Shown here: piece after piece, positions 1-7,094 of the stretch
Numbering within the stretch: the stretch's first letter is position 1
Layout: each line of letters begins with the position of its first letter
Assembly: GCA_045537455.1 (NCBI GenBank)
Contig: JAZSPM010000200.1
Location: 1 to 33,810, forward strand
Direction: 5' to 3'
Length of the DNA stretch: 33,810 bases
Source of the DNA: Ornithomonoglobus_A sp045537455
GTDB taxonomy: Bacteria > Bacillota > Clostridia > UBA1381
Made by a program: the position numbers and the translations under genes
The notes under the pieces: model-generated
What the model saw: only the letters and a program-made list of their open reading frames with translations
Told to the model about the DNA's origin: nothing
Databases searched by the model: none

Positions 1-1
1 A

Positions 2-337
2 CTCGGCGAGGAGCATTACTCTGTTGCAAGAGAGGTTCAGAGAATTTTACAGCGTTATCAGGAATTAATGGATATTATCGCAATCATGGGTATGGACGAA
101 TTATCGGACGAGGATAAGCTGCTTGTTCAAAGAGCAAGAAAGATTCAGCGTTTCCTTTCGCAGCCGTTCCACGTTTCAGAGAAGTTTACGGGTATTGAGG
201 GTACGTATGTTCCATTGTCAGAAACAATCCGTGGCTTTAAGGAAATCATAGAGGGTAAGCATGATGACTTGCCTGAATCGGCATTCCTGTTTGTCGGAAC
301 GATTGACGAAGCCGTTGAAAAAGCAAGGAAGGGTTGA
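2..337 (+). CDS. atpD: F1F0 ATP synthase subunit beta, C-terminal part (5' end outside window)
   Basis: The reading frame is open from base 2 to the TGA at 335-337. It encodes the last 111 residues of the catalytic beta subunit of F1, which binds and makes ATP at the membrane. Diagnostic stretches are the DIIAIMGMDELS motif, then LLVQRARKIQRFLSQPF and the C-terminal helical bundle, as in all bacterial AtpD proteins. The gene starts upstream of the window. The next gene, atpC, begins two bases after the stop, as expected for the end of an atp operon. Identification is certain; only the N-terminal nucleotide-binding part is missing. Confidence 0.97.
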   Translation, partial: LGEEHYSVAREVQRILQRYQELMDIIAIMGMDELSDEDKLLVQRARKIQRFLSQPFHVSEKFTGIEGTYVPLSETIRGFKEIIEGKHDDLPESAFLFVGTIDEAVEKARKG

Positions 338-339
338 TT

Positions 340-597
340 ATGAATACATTTCGTTTAATAATCGCATCTCCCGACGGAAATCTTTTTGATGATGAGATTA
401 TTAAGGTTTCAATGCGTGGAGCAGAGGGTGATTTTGCCATAATGGCAGGGCATATCCCGTTTATTACCTCGGTAAAATCGTGTGAGTGCAGGCTTGAACT
501 TGCTGATGGTACAGAAAAAATCGGCTATACCGACGGCGGCTTGCTGACTGTTTCAACGGATGATGTTACACTTCTTTCAGGGAGCTTTCATTGGTAA
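340..597 (+). CDS. atpC: F1F0 ATP synthase subunit epsilon, short form
   Basis: This 85-residue protein matches the N-terminal beta-sandwich of the epsilon subunit (start MNTFRLIIASPDG, then the GAEGDFAIMAGHIPF motif and a YTDGGLLTV segment). Epsilon joins the gamma shaft to the c-ring. Usual bacterial epsilon is about 130-140 residues and has a C-terminal helical hairpin that inhibits ATP hydrolysis; here the stop comes right after the beta-sandwich, at GSFHW. I chose ATG at 340 rather than TTG at 334 because 340 gives the standard N-terminus; the gene is translationally coupled to atpD. It is the last gene of the operon and is followed by a GC-rich inverted repeat. Confidence 0.93.
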   Translation: MNTFRLIIASPDGNLFDDEIIKVSMRGAEGDFAIMAGHIPFITSVKSCECRLELADGTEKIGYTDGGLLTVSTDDVTLLSGSFHW

Positions 598-605
598 AAT
601 AATAA

Positions 606-629
606 AAGGGGACTCAACGCCGTCCCCTT
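606..629 (+). terminator. Inverted repeat downstream of atpC; outer end of repeat copy A
   Basis: AAGGGGAC (606-613) pairs with GTCCCCTT (622-629) around an 8-base loop. It is placed nine bases after the atpC stop and could end the atp operon transcript, although the T-run after it is short. The same GGGGACTCAA..CGCC terminus appears at the ends of repeat copies B and C, so it also marks the edge of that repeat. Confidence 0.5.
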
Positions 630-770
630 AAACCCCTGCTTTTTAGTGTAGGTAAATGATAGAAATCATATCACATTCATATGCCAATCTTTGGCACACC
701 TTACGTGCCAAAAAAACAGATTGTCATACGAATATGACACGCTTTCTATCTTTATCGAATAAGTATAATT
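606..770 (+). repeat. Dispersed structured repeat, copy A (short/diverged)
   Basis: Shares with 7095-7513 and 33469-33810 the order: GGGGACTCAA-type terminus, CCCCTGCTTTTTAGTGTAG (compare CCTCTGCTTTTTTGGTGTAG), then a long imperfect hairpin (here 658-750) whose tip reads GGCACACCTTACGTGCC followed by an A-run and CAGATTG. Outer arms GATAGAAA (658-665) and TTTCTATC (743-750) close the hairpin. The stem sequence differs from copies B and C but the fold is kept. No protein is encoded. Confidence 0.8.
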
Positions 771-832
771 CATTTAAGGCAAGAGAGCAGACGGTTATTT
801 CGACACCTTTCAGATAGAATGGAGGTGTTGTT

Positions 833-895
833 ATGGAAGATTTAACAATAGTATTACTTGTAATATTACTTATAATCATCTATATAAAAAAGTAA
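833..895 (+). CDS. Small hydrophobic peptide, type I toxin-like (20 aa)
   Basis: The 20-residue product MEDLTIVLLVILLIIIYIKK is one acidic head, one membrane segment and a KK tail, the layout of Firmicutes type I toxins (TxpA/BsrE/Fst/holin-like). A strong GGAGGTG ribosome site lies at 821-827, and it can be hidden in a hairpin because ACACCT (803-808) is the exact complement of AGGTGT (823-828). CGGTTA (792-797) can also pair with TAACCG (893-898) over the stop codon, a 5'-3' interaction typical of these mRNAs. A TATAAT at 764-769 is a candidate -10 with a weak -35. A convergent promoter for an antisense RNA lies downstream. Toxicity is inferred, not shown; a sister locus is at 28728. Confidence 0.72.
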   Translation: MEDLTIVLLVILLIIIYIKK

Positions 896-975
896 CCGCC
901 TACTCACAATAGGCAGTTACTCAATTTAATTTAGTATATTGTCTTTTGCGAAATAACTGTTTGGTTATCTCTCTT
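884..975 (-). ncRNA. Candidate antisense antitoxin RNA, cassette 1
   Basis: Predicted RNA of about 90 nt, starting near 975 from the promoter at 982-1010 and ending at the U-tract at about 884-891. It overlaps the 3' end of the toxin-like mRNA and so could pair with it, as RatA and the SR RNAs do with their toxins. Its 5' part can form a small hairpin from ATAAC and GTTAT. Boundaries are inferred from promoter and terminator only. Confidence 0.6.
892..920. terminator. Bidirectional terminator between toxin-like ORF and antisense RNA
   Basis: GTAACCGCCTA (892-902) pairs with TAGGCAGTTAC (910-920), with one C-A mismatch. The left flank is an A-run (885-891), so on the minus strand the hairpin is followed by a U-tract and would stop the antisense RNA. 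It overlaps the toxin stop codon, placing both 3' ends in a shared region. Confidence 0.75.
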
Positions 976-981
976 GTCTAC

Positions 982-1010
982 ATTCTATCATAAAAAAATG
1001 ATATTGTCAA
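982..1010 (-). promoter_or_regulatory. Sigma-70 promoter for antisense RNA 1
   Basis: On the minus strand TTGACA (1005-1010) is followed after exactly 17 bases by TAGAAT (982-987). The same promoter, including the spacer, recurs at 28868-28896 in the second cassette. Confidence 0.8.
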
Positions 1011-1059
1011 GTAGGAGCAGATATTATTTATCTGTTTTTTTTCTGGGGGATATATTCCC

Positions 1060-1218
1060 CTACTTTATTTTAGGATATGGTTTAAATTCATTTGTACGAC
1101 CTAAAATATAATCTGTTGACGTCCCATAAAAATCAGCAAGCTGTAACAATAATTCTATAGGTATATTTTGAAAACCACGTTCATATCTCGAATAAACAGT
1201 TTGTTTTATACCAAGCAT
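1060..1218 (-). pseudogene. XRE-family HTH regulator, 5'-truncated remnant
   Basis: The last 52 codons encode the second half of a Cro/C1-type helix-turn-helix: LGIKQTVYSRYERG, then ELLLQLADFYGTSTDYILGRT, the classic XRE recognition-helix and helix-5 pattern. The first ~20 residues of the domain (LRxxxxLTQxxVA) are missing. Upstream of 1218 the minus-strand frame becomes unrelated sequence, because it reads back through the start of the lipoprotein gene on the plus strand. The fragment is thus unlikely to bind DNA. It follows the antisense promoter of cassette 1 but I see no functional link. Confidence 0.75.
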
Positions 1219-1610
1219 GAAAAAACTATTTACTTTGCTATTGCTATCCATCATTGTTGGATGCAGTTCATCAAGCACAACAATTCAGGAAGTACAAATA
1301 ACACAGCACCCCATTCAGATTGTACAAACAGAAATTCCCGTTACACCCGAGCCAACTACTCCACCTGAGATATTTGATATTAATTCAATTCCTGCTTATA
1401 GTGGCAGTCCCTACGTGATTGTAAATAATAAATCATGTACTTTATAAGGTTACACCTGTGTTTGAAGGAGATAATCTCCTTGCAACAGGAGTTTTAATGG
1501 AAGGGCTTTCAGCTGAGGATAACGGAATATGCTTTAATGTGTTCTGCTATAACGAACAACCCGGAATTATCATAGACCATTCAACCGGAGAAAGTAAAAT
1601 CGAACAGTGA
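1217..1610 (+). pseudogene. DNA/RNA non-specific endonuclease lipoprotein, internally deleted
   Basis: The first 76 codons give a lipoprotein leader (MKKLFTLLLLSIIVGCSSSS, lipobox VGC) and a Thr/Pro-rich linker, then IPAYSGSPYVIVNN, which is the start of a His-Me finger nuclease domain as found in clostridial secreted nucleases. The frame then stops at 1445. A second frame from about 1434 to the TGA at 1608-1610 encodes the family's C-terminus (VTPVFEGDNL, GICFNVFCYNEQPG, IDHSTGES). The middle, including the catalytic DRGH-type region, is gone. I read this as an out-of-frame internal deletion, leaving no nuclease. The ATG abuts the truncated XRE remnant on the other strand. Confidence 0.78.
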
Positions 1611-1643
1611 TAAATGCCTACAAATTACAATTAAAAATATGCT

Positions 1644-1736
1644 GTAGGGGCTGACTCTCCGACAACCCGAATAAAAGCAAATCTCCCCTACGGTTAAAAT
1701 TTACACCGTAGGGGCAGATAAATCTGTCTGTTTTTT
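1644..1736. repeat. GTAGGGG-type dispersed repeat with terminator hairpins
   Basis: CCCCTACGG (1685-1693) pairs with CCGTAGGGG (1706-1714); then CAGAT (1715-1719) pairs with ATCTG (1722-1726) and a T6 run follows at 1731-1736. A further CTGTAGGGGC lies at about 1642-1651. The same word order (CTCCCCTAC, TAAAATTTA, GTAGGGGCAG) is found at 15200-15237, so this is a dispersed element reused as terminator. It lies between the converging nuclease remnant and the GH3 gene. Confidence 0.7.
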
Positions 1737-1744
1737 ATTGTTTA

Positions 1745-2782
1745 CTACTTTATAATTCCGTATTCCTTTTTTATTCTTAAAATTCGCTTAACTGCCGCAT
1801 CAACTGTACTTTCGCTTATTGCACCGTTTTTGACTCCTTCTACAATCTCCGAAAGTGCCGCATCAAAATCCGATACAATAATCATGTCATTACCGGCATT
1901 GACTGCTTTTATGTAAGCATTCCCGTAAGACTGAACCGCTTCCATTGCCATGTCGTCAGTCATGATTATTCCGTTAAATTCCATACTGTCACGCAAATAT
2001 TGATGCACAGCAGGTGACAACGAAGCCGGAAGCTCCGAATCCATACAGCTTACTATATTATGTGCAACAAGCACTGCTTCTGCACCCTCTGCAATTCCTG
2101 CACGAAACGGCTGAAAATCCGTATGTAGAAAATCTTCTATCGGACGGTTGTCCACCGCAATTCCCGTATGCGTGTCCACATTCGAACCATAGCCCGGAAA
2201 ATGTTTCAGACAACTAAGAATATTTTGCCTTTTTGCCGCTTTTACAGCTTCTGCAGCATACTGAACAGTTGTGTCTGTACTCTCTCCAATTGAACGCTTA
2301 TATATAAAATCATCAGGGTCAGTTGACACATCAACAACAGGACCAAGATTCATATTTACTCCAAGTTCATACAGCAGCTGTGATTTTTCAGCTGTTATAT
2401 TTATAAGGTTGTCCATCCCTCCGGCTCTATAATAATACGCAGGCGAAGCAAACGGTTCCTCTCTCAGATACGGATTTGAACTAACACGCACCACCGTACC
2501 GCCCTCTTCATCGGTTGAAATAAAAACAGGAATTTTTGAAGCTTTCTGATAGCCCGAAGTTTTTTTGATAACCTCGCTCTTTGTAAGTCCTTCAAAATCA
2601 CGGGCAAACATAACAATACCGCCGGCACCCTTTTCAAGAATGTCCGCCATATTCTCCTCACAGCGTACCATAAGCATCTGAGCCGCTTTTTCTTCAAGGG
2701 TCATATTTTCCTCACGTATCTCCTGTGCTCCGCATCCGCACAAAAGAACGGAGACAACTACAGCTAAAATTGATTTTTTCAT
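1745..2782 (-). CDS. Glycoside hydrolase family 3 lipoprotein, NagZ-like beta-N-acetylhexosaminidase
   Basis: The 345-residue protein has a lipoprotein signal (lipobox LCGC, Cys17) and a single GH3 TIM barrel. Family marks are DEEGGTVVR (91-99), GPVVDV (147-152), KHFPGYGSNVDTHTG (193-207) and GIIMTDDMAM (271-280). In the NagZ branch the D-T/S-H loop carries the acid/base His (His205 here) and the Asp of the TDD motif is the nucleophile (probably Asp276). It likely trims GlcNAc from peptidoglycan fragments or wall glycan on the outside of the membrane. Length fits a single-domain NagZ plus leader. Ribosome site AAAGGA precedes the ATG. It stands alone, preceded by a candidate small RNA and followed by terminator hairpins; exact substrate is inferred. 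Confidence 0.9.
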   Translation of the reverse strand: MKKSILAVVVSVLLCGCGAQEIREENMTLEEKAAQMLMVRCEENMADILEKGAGGIVMFARDFEGLTKSEVIKKTSGYQKASKIPVFISTDEEGGTVVRVSSNPYLREEPFASPAYYYRAGGMDNLINITAEKSQLLYELGVNMNLGPVVDVSTDPDDFIYKRSIGESTDTTVQYAAEAVKAAKRQNILSCLKHFPGYGSNVDTHTGIAVDNRPIEDFLHTDFQPFRAGIAEGAEAVLVAHNIVSCMDSELPASLSPAVHQYLRDSMEFNGIIMTDDMAMEAVQSYGNAYIKAVNAGNDMIIVSDFDAALSEIVEGVKNGAISESTVDAAVKRILRIKKEYGIIK

Positions 2783-2890
2783 AATATTTTTCCTTTCCTT
2801 GGTTATTCATAGGACGAGCATTAATAACACTATATTATATTCAATTAATTGTGATAATATTACTAAATTTTTTAAAAACTCACCTTTTAA

Positions 2891-2967
2891 CAAAAAAACT
2901 ACCTTTGCGGAAGGTAGCTCTTTTGGTTTTATGTATAGGATAAAAGGGTAGAATGTAATTTCTACCC
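2891..2967 (-). ncRNA. Candidate small RNA (two hairpins, promoter and terminator)
   Basis: Reading the minus strand, a TTGCAA-17-TATAAT promoter leads directly into a perfect inverted repeat (arms 2941-2953 and 2960-2972, 6-base loop). A 24-base linker and a second hairpin (arms 2899-2905 and 2911-2917) followed by seven T residues end the unit. A start near 2965-2967 gives an RNA of about 75 nt. No ORF fits inside. It lies about 110 bases upstream of the GH3 gene on the same strand, so it could also be a leader/attenuator of that gene. Confidence 0.6.
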
Positions 2968-2971
2968 TTTT

Positions 2972-3000
2972 ATTATAACACAACTTATTATACATTGCAA
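2972..3000 (-). promoter_or_regulatory. Sigma-70 promoter of candidate small RNA
   Basis: -35 TTGCAA at 2995-3000 and -10 TATAAT at 2972-2977 on the minus strand, with a 17-base spacer. It directs transcription into the hairpin pair at 2891-2972 and towards the GH3 gene. Confidence 0.7.
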
Positions 3001-3098
3001 GCCTTTTTAGAAAATTTTTTGTAAAAAAGCAAGAATTTTCACAGAAATATTTACCATATGCAGTGGAACCACCAAAAACAAACACAATATTTAGGTTT

Positions 3099-3581
3099 TT
3101 AATCCACTTTCTCAACGCTCATAATCTCGCCTGTAGTCTTTACATATTTTGTATTAATGTCCACGGCACGTCCTACAGAAACTTCCGTAGTATCGTCAAG
3201 CAGATATCCGTCCTCAGATTCTCTACCCTGAGCCTCAACAGTCAGCATACAGGTGTATTTATCCGGCAATGTTGCCCACTTGATTTCTCCGCTTGCCGTT
3301 GTTGACTGTATTTTTGAATCGGATACCTCAATATCCTTAATCTCTGCAATTATATCATCATCCTTGCTCAGCATCACACTGGCTTTTTTCAGTGCATTTA
3401 CCGTAAACTCTCTTACTCCAAGCACTTTAACCGTATATCTGAGCGTTACATCCGATGTTACCGCCGTTGTTGCGTTTGACATAAATCTGATGCCTATACC
3501 CGCCGCCGCAATAAGTACCAACAGTATAACCGCAATATCAATTATACTTATTTTTCCGCCGATTTTTCCGTTCTTATCCAT
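3099..3581 (-). CDS. DUF4330 family membrane-anchored protein (second copy in operon)
   Basis: The protein of 160 residues begins MDKNGKIGGKISIIDIAVI, the basic N-terminus plus single membrane helix (about 12-33) typical of DUF4330, followed by an extracytoplasmic beta-rich domain (DVTLRYTVKVLGVREFTVNAL..., ending near VGRAVDINTKYVKTTG). I chose ATG at 3581, not the TTG before it, because AAGGAGGTG lies at a proper distance. It is the last gene of the polysaccharide operon and follows a paralogue by 14 bases. DUF4330 has no established biochemical role; its constant association with polysaccharide loci suggests an export or assembly accessory function (inference). Confidence 0.82.
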   Translation of the reverse strand: MDKNGKIGGKISIIDIAVILLVLIAAAGIGIRFMSNATTAVTSDVTLRYTVKVLGVREFTVNALKKASVMLSKDDDIIAEIKDIEVSDSKIQSTTASGEIKWATLPDKYTCMLTVEAQGRESEDGYLLDDTTEVSVGRAVDINTKYVKTTGEIMSVEKVD

Positions 3582-3595
3582 CAAAACGCACCTCC

Positions 3596-4048
3596 TTAAT
3601 CATTAATTTCAATAATATATCCATTGGTCGCATATCCCTTACCTCTTATTGGGATATTAGCACCAACTTTGATCATTGTGTCACCGGTTTTTATTGCTCT
3701 TTCGCTTACCTCGCAATCAGCAGTTACCGTAACGTATATATCCTCACGTTCCTCATTTACCTCATTACGGTAAACACCTTCAATTCCGTCATAAACCATA
3801 ATCGTTGACGGCTCGGCTTTAACGTCTTTTATAACTCCGCCGTCCTTTTCCGTAAGACTAAGCGTTACCTTGTCTCCTGACGACATAGTATCTGCAAGAC
3901 CTTTTTCTCTGTCCGAAATCATTACCGTAAATTCAACAGACTGTGACTCTGTTTTAACAGATGAGCCTCCGAACATTACCCACAGCACCGCTATTGCCGC
4001 CACAGCAACGATAACTATTAATGTATCAACAATCGTCCACTTTTTCAT
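3596..4048 (-). CDS. DUF4330 family membrane-anchored protein (first copy in operon)
   Basis: The 150-residue protein has the same plan as its downstream neighbour: MKKWTIVDTLIVIVAVAAI forms one membrane helix, then an extracytoplasmic domain that starts SVEFTVMISDREKGLADTMSSGDKVTLS and ends KVGANIPIRGKGYATNGYIIE. The two paralogues are clearly diverged, so they may form a heteromeric pair rather than being a recent duplication. Start ATG at 4048 follows a GGAG site and lies two bases after the glycosyltransferase stop, so translation is coupled. Role unknown; context is cell-surface glycan export. Confidence 0.8.
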   Translation of the reverse strand: MKKWTIVDTLIVIVAVAAIAVLWVMFGGSSVKTESQSVEFTVMISDREKGLADTMSSGDKVTLSLTEKDGGVIKDVKAEPSTIMVYDGIEGVYRNEVNEEREDIYVTVTADCEVSERAIKTGDTMIKVGANIPIRGKGYATNGYIIEIND

Positions 4049-4050
4049 GT

Positions 4051-5160
4051 TTATTTCTCCTTTTTTACTGCTTCCTTATATATTTTTTCCGTTTGCTCTG
4101 TCATAGCCTTTGCTGTGAAGGTTGATTTAAAAATCTCCTTTGAGCCGTCCGAAAGCTTTTTGTAAAGCTCACCATCGCTCAAAAGCTCCTTAAGCTTCTT
4201 ATACAGCTCGCCGCTGTTTTGCTTTGGAACTATAAATCCGTTTTGACCGTTCTTGATAACTCCCGGATTTCCTCCGAAGTCAGACACTACCGCAGGAACG
4301 CCTATACTCATACCTTCAAGAAGTGCAAGGCTTGTTGCTTCTGTTCCGTATGAGGCATTAACCTGAATATCCGTTATGCTCATAAGCTTATCCACATCCG
4401 AAATAAAGCCCGTAAAAATTATATCCTCCTCACGTCCAAGAGCCTTGACCTTATTTTTTAGCGTTTCCTCATAGCTTCCCGTTCCTGCAATATAGAAGCG
4501 TGCATTAAAGCCGTCCTTGATGAGCATATCTGCCGCCTCGATAAAATACTCATGACCTTTTATATCCTCAAGTCTTGCAACTATAGATATAACTTTTTTA
4601 TCTTCAGCGTTAAATCTCTTTCTGATTTCAGATGTATCCTCAGGCTTTTCAAGACCTTTTACGCCATTTAATATAACGCTTATCTTCTTATCCGATACAC
4701 CCGTTGCCGTGAGGTTATCCTTTGCCGCCTCTGCAACGGCAATTATTTTATCGGCATAGTAGTTGTTTATCATGCCGTTTATAAGCTTGCCGATTCCCTT
4801 TGAGATTTTGGGCGACGGCTCAAACACGCTATGCCTTGTAAAAACCACCTTTGCTCCTGCTTTTCTTGCGGCAATTCTTGCCGACATACTTCCGTGAGTA
4901 TGAACCACATCGGGTTTTTCACGTTTGAAAATCTCCGTAAGATTTTTTATTGCTTCTTTATCAAGCGACTTATCCGCCATTCCCGACACCTCTATGACCT
5001 CTATTCCCATAGCGTCAATGTGTGGCTTTAAGAGACTGTTTTGCGGCAAGACCGCCTTAACCTCAAATTCATCGTAATTAAAATTTTCAAGCAGCGTTAA
5101 AACGCATTTTCCTGCTCCTCCGATATTTGTATCAGATGAAACCTCAATAACCTTAATCAA
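4051..5160 (-). CDS. Glycosyltransferase family 4 (GT-B fold)
   Basis: The 369-residue enzyme shows both halves of a GT-B glycosyltransferase. The N-terminal acceptor domain has NIGGAGKCVLTLLENFN and DVVHTHGSMSAR; the C-terminal nucleotide-sugar domain has SIVARLEDIKGHEYFIEAA (about 195-213), FTGFISDV, and the E-x7-E motif in EATSLALLEGMSIGVPAV. It should transfer a sugar from an activated donor to a lipid-linked intermediate at the inner face of the membrane; the sugar cannot be read from sequence. TTG start at 5160 with AAAGGGG ahead. It lies 16 bases after the polymerase/ligase gene and two bases before DUF4330. Confidence 0.9.
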   Translation of the reverse strand: MIKVIEVSSDTNIGGAGKCVLTLLENFNYDEFEVKAVLPQNSLLKPHIDAMGIEVIEVSGMADKSLDKEAIKNLTEIFKREKPDVVHTHGSMSARIAARKAGAKVVFTRHSVFEPSPKISKGIGKLINGMINNYYADKIIAVAEAAKDNLTATGVSDKKISVILNGVKGLEKPEDTSEIRKRFNAEDKKVISIVARLEDIKGHEYFIEAADMLIKDGFNARFYIAGTGSYEETLKNKVKALGREEDIIFTGFISDVDKLMSITDIQVNASYGTEATSLALLEGMSIGVPAVVSDFGGNPGVIKNGQNGFIVPKQNSGELYKKLKELLSDGELYKKLSDGSKEIFKSTFTAKAMTEQTEKIYKEAVKKEK

Positions 5161-5176
5161 TTTATTATGCCCCTTT

Positions 5177-7057
5177 CTATTCTGCTCTTCCTCTTATATA
5201 CTTTAACGACGAGCCCATGGCAAGCACCATAAAGAACAGAGCCATTACCCTGTAATTATAGAAGGTATAGTCAAACATACTCTGTGCCAGGAACGCCGCT
5301 ACTCCGCAAGAAAGTGCAAGAGCCATAACCGAATAGTTGTTCTTCTTATGCTTTCCGATGCGGTAAACTGCTGTCATGTTTTTAAAGAACACAAAATTTA
5401 ATATCAAAAATACTGCTAATGCTCCGATGCCCGCTTCAACCATAAGCTGTAAAAATGTATTATGCGAATGCGGTGCAATGATTGCATTATATGAGAAGAA
5501 CGGATAAACCTTTGCAAATGCCGCTTCACCCATTCCTATACCACCAAGCCAGTAGTGCTTCATCATGCCGAGAGTTCCCATCCATATAAACACTCTGTAT
5601 GAGGTTGATGAATCTTCCATGTTTCCGATTGAAAGCAGTCTGTTGATTATTGTCTCAGGCAGAACAAACGGAAGCAGACATATCAGAAACGGTATAATAC
5701 CCCACAGTCTTCCCTCATAGAACGTTACAAAAATTACTGCTCCGAGCATAAAGCCTATCCAACAGCCTCTTGACTGCGTAAGGATAAGGCATAAGGCAAG
5801 CACGCCGAACATCGCAAGATACGCCCACTTTGCCCATGTTTTTGCTTTATATTTTACAAAGAACACAGCACACACAGGCAGTACAAGGAGCAGATATTCA
5901 CCAAGCACGTTCGGGTTTGCAAGCGTTGAGTATACTCGCATCGTTTCCTCCTCAAACATAGTTTCATCTATCCATGCATTTGAGGTTGTCCATCCAAACA
6001 CATACTGCATAACTCCGTAAAGAGCCACAAGCACACCTGAAAATACAAACACCTTTAATAAGCCATAAAGCTGTGCCTTTGTTTTTACCGTATTTATTAT
6101 TACAAAATAGAAGGTCACAAACACAAAATACATTGCCCATACCTTCAGGCTTCCCAATACCGCAAATGACAGTGCCGATGATACAAACAGTATCGCAAGA
6201 AGAACAATCAAGCCTAAGCCTACTCCGTCAAGACGGAATTTGAAATCCTGATGAGTAAGAGCATAGATTACAAACGATAATCCCGTCCACAGACAAATTG
6301 CCGCAAGAAGCATTGTCGGAACAAGCGGTGCTAAGAATACTGCCGCATATACTCCCGTTACCGGTGCATACAGAACAAGCAGCATACCGAATACCGCAAA
6401 GGGCAGTGCAAGCCCGATAAGCGGAGAAACAATCATAGCCGCTCCCATAATACAGCCTGCAACTATTCCGAGTGCAATTTTTTCTGAGCCTTCAAACTCT
6501 TTTTCATTATAAAATTCAAAATCAAGGTCGCCAAAGCCTATAGCCGCTTTTACGAAATCAACAAATCTTGAGCCGTTCAGAAACGCCATAAGATTATATT
6601 TGAAAATCAGCATAACCGCACCTATTACTCCGACTATAAGCACAGGTATTGAATATGAACGGACCGTCACAAGCTTCAGCAGTGTGTAGATAAGGCTTGA
6701 AGAAAGTATCATTGTACCCCATAAGCGTGTGTTTACCGCCATAAAGCCGTTAACGTAAACCTTACCCAAATGACATATAACGCTTGTATTTATTTTATCG
6801 GCTATATATACGCCGATTTTCTTTTGTAAAAATTCAAGAAATACCGCCGGCAGTCTGCATATTTTATATATCAGACTTTTGCAGGCGTAATCCGGCTTGT
6901 CGGTCGAGCCGATAAACCCGATTATACAGCTGTTTTTCCATCCGCTTGAAAATGCGTTGTATATCCGCATCAATAGCCGTCCGGTAAAGCTTTCCTTGAA
7001 CATAGAAGCAAGCTTTGTTCCGAAAGCAATTAAAGACGTTATAATAAGACTGTTCAT
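5177..7057 (-). CDS. O-antigen ligase/polymerase-like membrane protein (Wzy/WaaL superfamily)
   Basis: This 626-residue protein has about 10-12 membrane helices and the PF04932 core: QSRGCWIGFMLGAVIF followed by the large outer loop and HSHNTFLQLMVEAGIGAL near residues 530-547. Such proteins polymerise or ligate lipid-linked glycans on the outer face of the membrane. The first ~180 residues are a less usual extension with an amphipathic, partly membrane-bound segment (SLIYKICRLPAVFLEFLQKK...). ATG at 7057 follows AAAGGA. The gene is separated from murJ upstream by repeat copy B, which fills the whole gap, so operon continuity depends on read-through of that repeat. Confidence 0.87.
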   Translation of the reverse strand: MNSLIITSLIAFGTKLASMFKESFTGRLLMRIYNAFSSGWKNSCIIGFIGSTDKPDYACKSLIYKICRLPAVFLEFLQKKIGVYIADKINTSVICHLGKVYVNGFMAVNTRLWGTMILSSSLIYTLLKLVTVRSYSIPVLIVGVIGAVMLIFKYNLMAFLNGSRFVDFVKAAIGFGDLDFEFYNEKEFEGSEKIALGIVAGCIMGAAMIVSPLIGLALPFAVFGMLLVLYAPVTGVYAAVFLAPLVPTMLLAAICLWTGLSFVIYALTHQDFKFRLDGVGLGLIVLLAILFVSSALSFAVLGSLKVWAMYFVFVTFYFVIINTVKTKAQLYGLLKVFVFSGVLVALYGVMQYVFGWTTSNAWIDETMFEEETMRVYSTLANPNVLGEYLLLVLPVCAVFFVKYKAKTWAKWAYLAMFGVLALCLILTQSRGCWIGFMLGAVIFVTFYEGRLWGIIPFLICLLPFVLPETIINRLLSIGNMEDSSTSYRVFIWMGTLGMMKHYWLGGIGMGEAAFAKVYPFFSYNAIIAPHSHNTFLQLMVEAGIGALAVFLILNFVFFKNMTAVYRIGKHKKNNYSVMALALSCGVAAFLAQSMFDYTFYNYRVMALFFMVLAMGSSLKYIRGRAE

Positions 7058-7094
7058 TGGTTATATCCTTTCTGTAAATTATTGTTTATTAGCG

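Noticed and set aside
2807..3115. 102-codon minus-strand ORF
   Set aside because: It runs through the promoter, hairpins and terminator of the candidate small RNA, has an odd composition and no ribosome site.
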